7,335 nucleotides of DNA from Perlabentimonas sp046542995. Its GTDB lineage: Bacteria; Bacteroidota; Bacteroidia; Bacteroidales; Tenuifilaceae. Both the position numbers and the translations under genes were made by a program. The notes beneath the pieces are model-generated. The model searched no databases and was not told the origin of the DNA. It worked only from the letters and a program-made list of their open reading frames with translations. Shown piece after piece: positions 1 to 4,942 of this stretch (position 1 is the stretch's first letter; each line of letters opens with the position of its first letter). The DNA lies in assembly GCA_046542995.1 (NCBI GenBank), contig JBKHAH010000120.1:1-7335 (forward strand). The letters run 5' to 3'.

Positions 1-433
1 CCTTCTCGTTGTGAATTGCTTTCAGATTGTATCTTTGACTTATTGAACACAGCTGGGGAAGGAACTTTCACTGTTGTTGTCAGGTTGTGAATTGCTTTCA
101 GATTGTATCTTTGACTTATTGAACACAGCTAGTGGTGAAATGGTGTTAAATCAAGGGCAGTTGTGAATTGCTTTCAGATTGTATCTTTGACTTATTGAAC
201 ACAGCCATCCAAGTAAGATTTCCCAGCACATCGTCGTTGTGAATTGCTTTCAGATTGTATCTTTGACTTATTGAACACAGCAAACAGCGGTAGAATCATT
301 AGCTGACGTAAGTTGTGAATTGCTTTCAGATTGTATCTTTGACTTATTGAACACAGCCATGAATAAAGGAAGAATCATATACATCTGGTTGTGAATTGCT
401 TTCAGATTGTATCTTTGACTTATTGAACACAGC
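1..433 (+). CRISPR. CRISPR array, probable type II-C, six repeats
   Basis: Six copies of a 46-nt repeat lie at 8-53, 84-129, 160-205, 236-281, 312-357 and 388-433. All are identical by eye, beginning GTTGTGAATTGCTTTC and ending TATTGAACACAGC. The five complete spacers (54-83, 130-159, 206-235, 282-311, 358-387) are each exactly 30 nt and unrelated to one another. Bases 1-7 are the end of a further spacer, so the array continues off the left edge. Known context: 46-47-nt repeats with this start and a CAGC end, with about 30-nt spacers, are typical of Cas9 type II-C loci in Bacteroidota. No cas gene is present here, so the subtype is inferred from the repeat only. By analogy with other type II systems, where the guide carries the 5' part of the repeat after its spacer, transcription should run on the + strand. 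The + strand promoter-like boxes and downstream terminator agree. The rightmost repeat shows no decay. Confidence 0.96.
9..37 (+). promoter_or_regulatory. Promoter embedded in every CRISPR repeat
   Basis: Each repeat contains TATCTTTG at repeat positions 23-30, an exact match to the Bacteroidota -7 consensus TAnnTTTG. A TTG at repeat positions 2-4 is separated from it by 18 bp, which suits a -33 element. The -7 boxes fall at 30-37, 106-113, 182-189, 258-265, 334-341 and 410-417. A start a few bases downstream would put the RNA 5' end in the last ~10 nt of each repeat, just ahead of the spacer. This arrangement is known from Neisseria and Campylobacter type II-C arrays. Here it is inferred from the sequence match only. 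Confidence 0.5.
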
Positions 434-503
434 GTACCTTATGTTATAAAACTGTATAACAACTTTTTAAGTCAAAATATTGAAACAAAAAAGTGTTCAA
501 TAT
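434..503 (+). other. Structured AT-rich trailer of the CRISPR array
   Basis: Immediately after the last repeat are two AT-rich hairpins. One pairs 442-448 with 455-461 (7 bp, 6-nt loop). The other pairs 477-484 with 496-503 (8 bp, 11-nt loop) and abuts the terminator stem. The segment GTGTTCAATA at 493-502 is the exact reverse complement of repeat positions 34-43, and TAAGTCAAA at 468-476 is the reverse complement of repeat positions 27-35. The two segments are in the wrong order to be one continuous anti-repeat. No complement to the 5' half of the repeat, which a tracrRNA would need, is visible here. Confidence 0.45.
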
Positions 504-535
504 AAAATCCCTCCAAGTTGCTTGGGGGGATTTTT
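504..535 (+). terminator. Intrinsic terminator after the CRISPR array
   Basis: A 14-bp stem (504-517 with 521-534) contains one G-T wobble and closes a TTG loop. The stem core is CCC/GGG-rich, with an A tract on the left and five T on the right. It is a strong hairpin that could stop the array transcript on the + strand. With its flanking A tract it could also act on minus-strand transcripts of the broken gene at 868-579. Confidence 0.8.
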
Positions 536-542
536 GGTATAT

Positions 543-580
543 AGTCCTTGTGCGACTTCAAGTCGCCCCCGGACAAGACT
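543..580. repeat. Nested palindrome, REP-like
   Basis: The core GCGACTTCAAGTCGC (552-566) is a perfect 7-bp inverted repeat around a single base. Outer arms AGTCCTTGT (543-551) and ACAAGACT (573-580) pair with one bulged base. The element covers the last two bases of the broken outer-membrane gene on the minus strand. It could be a terminator for that gene, but it lacks a T tract. It could equally be a dispersed REP-type palindrome, and the window alone cannot separate these. Confidence 0.5.
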
Positions 581-868
581 AAAATAGTATCCCCACGCTA
601 AGGTTTATTCTGGATGTTGAAATGTCAATTTTATCAGGGGAACTACTAATCTCATCGCCATTCACTTCGGTTACCATATTGTAGGTTAGTTCAAGCGGCA
701 TTACATCAAAACCCAGAATAAGGTTGGCATACCTTACATTGATACCATAGTTGGTTCCCAAACCAAAAGCAAGTTGCGAGTAGCAATCAACCTCTCCCAT
801 TATGCATTAGATGAGAAAGGAATTAAAAACAAAGAGATAACCGTAAGAAAGGATATAATTCTTTTCAT
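579..868 (-). pseudogene. Broken outer-membrane beta-barrel protein gene
   Basis: Reading on the minus strand, an ATG at 868-866 preceded by a GGAG opens a 22-codon frame that is a textbook signal peptide: MKRI, a hydrophobic core, then FSSNA. It ends at TAA (802-800). A second frame starts at the overlapping ATG (800-798) and runs 73 codons to TAG at 581-579. It has alternating beta-strand character (LAFGLGTNYG, NLILGFDVMPLELTYNM) and ends in SVGILF, the C-terminal Phe pattern of outer-membrane barrels. The two pieces are out of frame by a one-base overlap. Even joined they give only ~95 residues, short for an 8-stranded barrel, so an internal deletion as well as a frameshift is likely. Inference: remnant of a barrel protein of unknown function. 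A working tiny two-ORF arrangement coupled by TAATG is possible but less likely. Confidence 0.6.
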
Positions 869-1141
869 TTCACTCCATACTGCACCAAGTACATGCTTAC
901 TAATATTTTATTAAAAAATCATTCTTATTAATGAAGTAAAATGACACTCGACACTAGTTGTCGCCCACTGGTTATACATTTGAGAATAATGTATTTCTGG
1001 TCAGTAGAAATTTATAAAATCTTTTATGGAATGAGTCTTTCATCTTCCATATCTGAAAAAGCAGTAATAAAAATAGGATTTTAGAGCATAAATGAATATA
1101 TAGCCTTTAGATTTTTTAATTTTAAATGAAAATTACTGATT
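869..1141. other. Intergenic region upstream of the PGLGQ protein gene
   Basis: This AT-rich region of 273 bases holds no supportable gene. It separates the diverging broken barrel gene and the gene at 1142. TACATTTG at 975-982 matches the -7 consensus on the + strand but has no TTG at the expected distance. A short inverted repeat CGACA/TGTCG lies at 949-963 around CTAGT, just upstream of that box. A promoter for the 1142 gene is expected here, but its position is uncertain. Confidence 0.4.
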
Positions 1142-1663
1142 ATGTATAAATTAATTATTTTATTACTTGGCTTTATCCTACTGAGTTCGGTATCAAGCGC
1201 TCAGTATAGTGTTAACAAAACAAAGTATGACCATAAAACATACGTTTTTCAACCAGGCGATCCGTATAACCCTACAGTAGCAGGGGTTTCCTCACTTTTT
1301 GTGCCAGGACTAGGGCAGATGCTCTCTGGTGAAGGTGGCAGAGGAGCTGGTTTTCTTGTTGGCTACGTAGGCTGTTATGTTGTTTCGTACGCTGGATTAG
1401 TAAATGCTGTAAATAACGTAAGTACGGGCGGAGATGGGTCTACAGGACAAGGCATAATGCTGGTTGGCTTTGGAGGCGCAATTGGTGTTGGAATCTGGTC
1501 TATAGTTGATGCTGTTAAGGTGGCAAAAGTTAACAACCTTGCATTCCGTGACAAGAACAAAACCTCTATAAACCTAAGGGTTGAACCCTATTTCGATCAG
1601 ATAAAAATGCAGAATAACACAAGCAGCGTCTCAACAGGGCTCTCCTTTAAGATTACCTTTTAA
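1142..1663 (+). CDS. Exported or membrane protein with PGLGQ motif, function unknown
   Basis: The protein has 173 residues. Residues 1-20 form a signal peptide (MYKLI, hydrophobic core, cut after SSVSSA before QYS). Residues 43-62 carry NPTVAGVSSLFVPGLGQM, the small-protein motif seen at the start of TM2-like and related Bacteroidota families (PGLGQ at 55-59). Two hydrophobic, glycine-rich segments follow at about 67-90 and 103-126, then IWSIVDAVKVAKVNNLAF. The tail (141-173) is polar, beta-like and ends STGLSFKITF with a terminal Phe, as in outer-membrane strands. The start at 1142 is chosen because the signal peptide begins there and an upstream ATG (1126) is out of frame and stops at once. 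The gene stands alone, convergent with nrdJ. It could be an inner-membrane TM2/DUF5683-like protein or an envelope protein with an outer-membrane tail. No function can be assigned. Confidence 0.82.
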   Translation: MYKLIILLLGFILLSSVSSAQYSVNKTKYDHKTYVFQPGDPYNPTVAGVSSLFVPGLGQMLSGEGGRGAGFLVGYVGCYVVSYAGLVNAVNNVSTGGDGSTGQGIMLVGFGGAIGVGIWSIVDAVKVAKVNNLAFRDKNKTSINLRVEPYFDQIKMQNNTSSVSTGLSFKITF

Positions 1664-1727
1664 ATACCAATATCGATTTGTTTATTTTGGCTATATATTC
1701 ATTTTTTAAAAATTTGAATTCTAATGA

Positions 1728-1758
1728 AAGCCCCCAATGCTAAACACACCGGGGGCTT
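1728..1758. terminator. Shared terminator hairpin between convergent genes
   Basis: AAGCCCCC at 1728-1735 pairs perfectly with GGGGGCTT at 1751-1758 around a 15-nt loop. It sits 64 bp past the PGLGQ gene and 24 bp past the nrdJ stop. On the minus strand the stem is followed by TCATTAG, a weak T tract. It most likely terminates nrdJ and perhaps blocks read-through from the other side. The rest of 1664-1782 holds nothing else recognisable. Confidence 0.65.
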
Positions 1759-1782
1759 GGAGTTATAGAGTGTTACGAAAAA

Positions 1783-4347
1783 CTATCCGCATTTGGAGTT
1801 GCCGCAGCTTTGGCATATTAGGCACCCCTCCTGATATATTAGCGATTCGGAACCGCACTCGGTACATTTCTTACCTGTTTTGGCTTTTGTGCCATTGGGT
1901 ATGTAACGACGTAATGCTCGCTCTACACCAGCATTCCAAGTGTTAATTGTTTCGTTATCGAGGCGTAACGAGCTAATCAGGTTAACCACATCGGTAATGG
2001 GCATGCCGTTGCGTAATACTCCTGATATTAATTTGGCATAGTTCCAGAATTCCTTGTTAAACATGTGTGATAAGCCGCCCAGCGTATTCGTGTAGCCAAA
2101 CTTATCAACATACTGAAAATCGTAACGGCTACCGTCCTCGTCCTTAATCTTCAGGATTTTACCCTGTTTTACTGATTTAGGAATAGGCAGCACATCATCC
2201 TCTGACAAACCGGTAAAGATTTCGTAGGGTCTGCCATCGTACATTCCAACAAAGGCTATCCAGTTCTCGTGGTTGTTTTTAAAACGAATAATATCACACT
2301 CTAGAACAGGCGGACGTTTTGATGGTGAGCCCTCACCCTTCTTCTCCTTTTTCTCAGATGATATAAGCACGCCATCGCGCGAACCATCCCGGTAAACGGT
2401 ACATCCTTTGCATCCGCTCTCCCAAGCCGTTTGGTAAACATTAGCCACCATCTCCTCCGATACATCGGCAGGAAGGTTCACGGTAACACTAATGGAGTGG
2501 TCAACCCATTTCTGTATCATGCCCTGCATTTTTACCTTACTCAACCAGTCCACATCGCCAGATGTAGCTTTGTGATATGGCGATTTCTCTATGAGCTTCC
2601 TCACCTCCTCCTCGGGATAGGTCTTCACCTCTTCGGGGTTATACCCATTCACCTCAAGCCAAGTAAGGAATTTATGATGAAATACGTTAAATTCTTCCCA
2701 CGAGTCGCCCACCTCATCGGTAAAGGATATGTTTACATTCTTATCGTTGGGGTTCACCTTGCGCCTGCGCTTGTAGAAGGGCATGAATACGGGTTCTATC
2801 CCCGATGTTGTTTGAGTCATTAGGCTGGTTGTGCCCGTTGGGGCAATGGTTAGCAGGGCAATATTCCTGCGACCATACTTCACCATATCGTTGTACAACT
2901 CAGCATCCTCATCTTTAATCCTGTTAATAAAGGGGTTGCTCTTCTCTCGCTGTGCATCGAAAATTGGGAATGGCCCTCGGTCCTTAGCTAAATAAACAGA
3001 TGAGCGGTATGCTTCTATCGCTAATGTTTTTTGCACCTCAACGGCAAAGTCAATGGCAATGTCGGAGCCATACTGCAAACCTAATGAAGCAAGCATGTCG
3101 CCTTCGGCGGTTATGCCAATACCTGTTCGCCTTCCCTGAATGGCCTTATGACGAATCTTACTCCATAGGTTACGTTCAACCGCCTTTATATCCTCATCCT
3201 CAGGGTCACTATCAATCTTTGCCTGTATTGCATCAATTTTTTCCAGCTCCAAATCAATTATATCGTCCATAATGCGCTGTGCGGAATGCACATGCTTCTT
3301 GAAGAGATCGAAGTTAAATTTTGCTTTGGAGGTAAATGGGTTCTCAACGTAACTATATAGGTTAAGTGCCAGTAAGCGGCAGCTATCATAAGGACAAAGG
3401 GGGATTTCGCCACAAGGGTTTGTTGATACGGTTTGGAAACCCATGTCGGCGTAACTATCTGGAACAGATTCCTGAATAACAGTATCCCAGAATAATACGC
3501 CAGGTTCGGCAGATTTCCAAGCATTATGAATTACCTTTTTCCAAAGTTCCTGCGCATTTATTTCCTGACGGTATTTTGGTTTGTCTGAGTTTATTGGATA
3601 CTGCTGTACGTAAGGCGTACCGTCCACTACGGAGCGCATAAAATCGTTATCAATTTTTACCGATACGTTAGCACCCGTAATTTTTCCCGCTTCCATTTTT
3701 GCATCAATAAATTTTTCGGCATCGGGATGCTTAACGGAAATGGATAGCATGAGCGCTCCGCGCCTGCCATCCTGGGCTACCTCGCGGGTTGAGTTGGAGT
3801 ATCGCTCCATAAACGGTACCACACCAGTTGAGGTTAAGGCACTGTTAAGCACGGGGCTGCCTTTTGGGCGAATATGCGACAGGTCGTGGCCAACTCCACC
3901 CCTACGTTTCATAAGCTGCACCTGCTCCTCATCAATCTTAAGAATTCCGCCGTAAGAATCGGCATCGCCCTTTGTTCCAATAACAAAGCAGTTTGACAGA
4001 CTAGCTATTTGGTGCGGATTGCCAATGCCCGTCATTGGTCCTCCCTGAGGGACAATGTACTTGAACTCCCTAAGTAGTTCAAATACATCCTCCTCGCTCA
4101 TAGGGTTAGGATACTTCCTCTCAACTCTGGCAACCTCTCTGGCCAAACGACGGTGCATATCCTCCGGCGAACGTTCAAAAATATTGCCATAGGAATCTTT
4201 AAGCGCATACTTGCTTACCCACACCTTTGCAGCCATCTCATCGCCATTAAAATAGACTGTTGATGCCGCTAAAGCTTCCTCGTACGTGTAGGTTGTGAGC
4301 TTTTCGGTAACATCTTTCATTACATTAATATTTTCCCCTTTATTCAT
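1783..4347 (-). CDS. nrdJ: Adenosylcobalamin-dependent ribonucleotide reductase, class II
   Basis: This cytoplasmic enzyme reduces ribonucleotides to 2'-deoxyribonucleotides using a radical from adenosylcobalamin, so it works with or without oxygen. The protein has 854 residues, full length for the long Bacteroidota form. The N-terminal RNR domain is at about 20-125, with C120 in LSNCFV. The barrel carries NPCGE at 310-314 (N310, thiyl C312, E314) and C323, which sits 11 residues after C312 as in the Thermotoga enzyme. C120 and C323 are the expected redox pair. APTGTTS is at 502-508 and GCKGCTVYRDGSRDG at 645-659. A basic linker (~664-680) leads to a TSCPD-like region (~681-815). A C-terminal cysteine cluster (C828, C831, C842, C845, C848, C853) resembles a zinc ribbon or the re-reduction tail. 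No ATP-cone is visible at the N-terminus. The start at 4347 gives MNKGEN; Met10 is an alternative. The gene is monocistronic. Confidence 0.97.
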   Translation of the reverse strand: MNKGENINVMKDVTEKLTTYTYEEALAASTVYFNGDEMAAKVWVSKYALKDSYGNIFERSPEDMHRRLAREVARVERKYPNPMSEEDVFELLREFKYIVPQGGPMTGIGNPHQIASLSNCFVIGTKGDADSYGGILKIDEEQVQLMKRRGGVGHDLSHIRPKGSPVLNSALTSTGVVPFMERYSNSTREVAQDGRRGALMLSISVKHPDAEKFIDAKMEAGKITGANVSVKIDNDFMRSVVDGTPYVQQYPINSDKPKYRQEINAQELWKKVIHNAWKSAEPGVLFWDTVIQESVPDSYADMGFQTVSTNPCGEIPLCPYDSCRLLALNLYSYVENPFTSKAKFNFDLFKKHVHSAQRIMDDIIDLELEKIDAIQAKIDSDPEDEDIKAVERNLWSKIRHKAIQGRRTGIGITAEGDMLASLGLQYGSDIAIDFAVEVQKTLAIEAYRSSVYLAKDRGPFPIFDAQREKSNPFINRIKDEDAELYNDMVKYGRRNIALLTIAPTGTTSLMTQTTSGIEPVFMPFYKRRRKVNPNDKNVNISFTDEVGDSWEEFNVFHHKFLTWLEVNGYNPEEVKTYPEEEVRKLIEKSPYHKATSGDVDWLSKVKMQGMIQKWVDHSISVTVNLPADVSEEMVANVYQTAWESGCKGCTVYRDGSRDGVLISSEKKEKKGEGSPSKRPPVLECDIIRFKNNHENWIAFVGMYDGRPYEIFTGLSEDDVLPIPKSVKQGKILKIKDEDGSRYDFQYVDKFGYTNTLGGLSHMFNKEFWNYAKLISGVLRNGMPITDVVNLISSLRLDNETINTWNAGVERALRRYIPNGTKAKTGKKCTECGSESLIYQEGCLICQSCGNSKCG

Positions 4348-4510
4348 CAGTATTTATTTAATATTTTGTTACTAGTATCTAAAAAATATGTTCCTTATCT
4401 TTCTTTAAAAATCAAGCAAGTCCATTTCAAATTGCTTTCCTCCCGTTAATATTTCATTCTCTTTTTAAAAAAGCAGCCAATTTTTCCATCAGGCATTTTG
4501 TGACCTAATC

Positions 4511-4541
4511 CAACTGTATTACTAAAAAAAGAAAATTGCAA
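4511..4541 (-). promoter_or_regulatory. Candidate nrdJ promoter
   Basis: On the minus strand, TTG (4541-4539), a 20-bp spacer and TACAGTTG (4518-4511) fit the Bacteroidota -33/-7 layout with one mismatch to TAnnTTTG. This would give a 5' leader of roughly 155-160 nt. One copy of a 13-nt direct repeat (4527-4539) overlaps the -33 side. The assignment rests on pattern match only. Confidence 0.35.
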
Positions 4542-4864
4542 TGAGCTGAAAAAAAGAAGCCTAAAAGAAAATTGCTCATGGTTTTTGTAAATGCTAAGTT
4601 ACGCACCCAAACCATTCACGCCAAGCTTTCGTTGTTTAAGAAATAAACAATTAAGCAAAGTTATTAACATTCTATCTGCTTGATTATCTGTGCGTTTGCG
4701 AAACGTATTATAAGTCAGTCCGTAAGATTTAATGAGTTAAATAACAGCTGGATAGTGAAAAGTAGCATACAATTCTAACTAAAACCGAAAGGGATTTTTT
4801 AAGAATATTTTGTGCAACTGTAATAATTAATAGTATTTATTAAGGAATGAGCACAAAATTTGCT

Positions 4865-4872
4865 TAAATTTG
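4865..4872 (+). promoter_or_regulatory. Candidate -7 box for the secreted protein gene
   Basis: TAAATTTG matches TAnnTTTG exactly and lies about 70 bp before the ATG at 4943, giving a ~60-nt leader. No clear TTG is found at the expected -33 distance, so the assignment is tentative. Confidence 0.4.
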
Positions 4873-4942
4873 TTAGTTACACATAACAAAAAAACTATAT
4901 AGATTTTCAATATTTTTATTTCTAACTAAAATTCATCTGATT

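Larger units (their letters stand above)
4348..4942. other. Long divergent intergenic region, nrdJ to secreted protein
   Basis: These 595 bases are AT-rich with no supportable ORF. The region holds the promoters of both divergent genes, and none of the conserved core of a cobalamin riboswitch is seen upstream of nrdJ. A 13-nt direct repeat AAAAGAAAATTGC occurs at 4527-4539 and 4563-4575, 36 bp apart. A small inverted repeat, CGTTT-GCG-AAACG, lies at 4693-4705. CTATATAG at 4894-4901 resembles the core of an NrdR box but is far from nrdJ and unpaired. Most of the stretch has no recognised content. Confidence 0.5.

Noticed and set aside
358..387. Spacer 5 (ATGAATAAAGG...) resembles the first codons of nrdJ, suggesting self-targeting
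   Set aside because: Only the first 11 bases agree and the rest diverge. An AT-rich M-N-K start is common, so this is coincidence.
1126..1149. Seven-codon upstream ORF overlapping the start of the PGLGQ gene
   Set aside because: It is too short and shows no ribosome-binding or coding signal; AT-rich DNA produces such frames readily.
2431..2823. A 130-codon open frame on the + strand within nrdJ
   Set aside because: It lies entirely antisense to a clearly real enzyme gene and has no family resemblance. It is a by-product of nrdJ codon use, as are the other frames opposite or inside the two large genes.
4420..4443. Possible tracrRNA anti-repeat: AATTGCTTTC at 4430-4439 matches repeat positions 7-16, so the minus strand could pair with crRNA
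   Set aside because: The match stops after 10 bases, where a tracrRNA should continue to complement the repeat's 5' end. A 10-base match somewhere in 7 kb is expected by chance, and no terminator follows at a suitable distance.
4890..4905. NrdR-box-like CTATATAG
   Set aside because: It is a single unpaired site with poor flanks, close to the secreted protein gene and over 500 bp from nrdJ.
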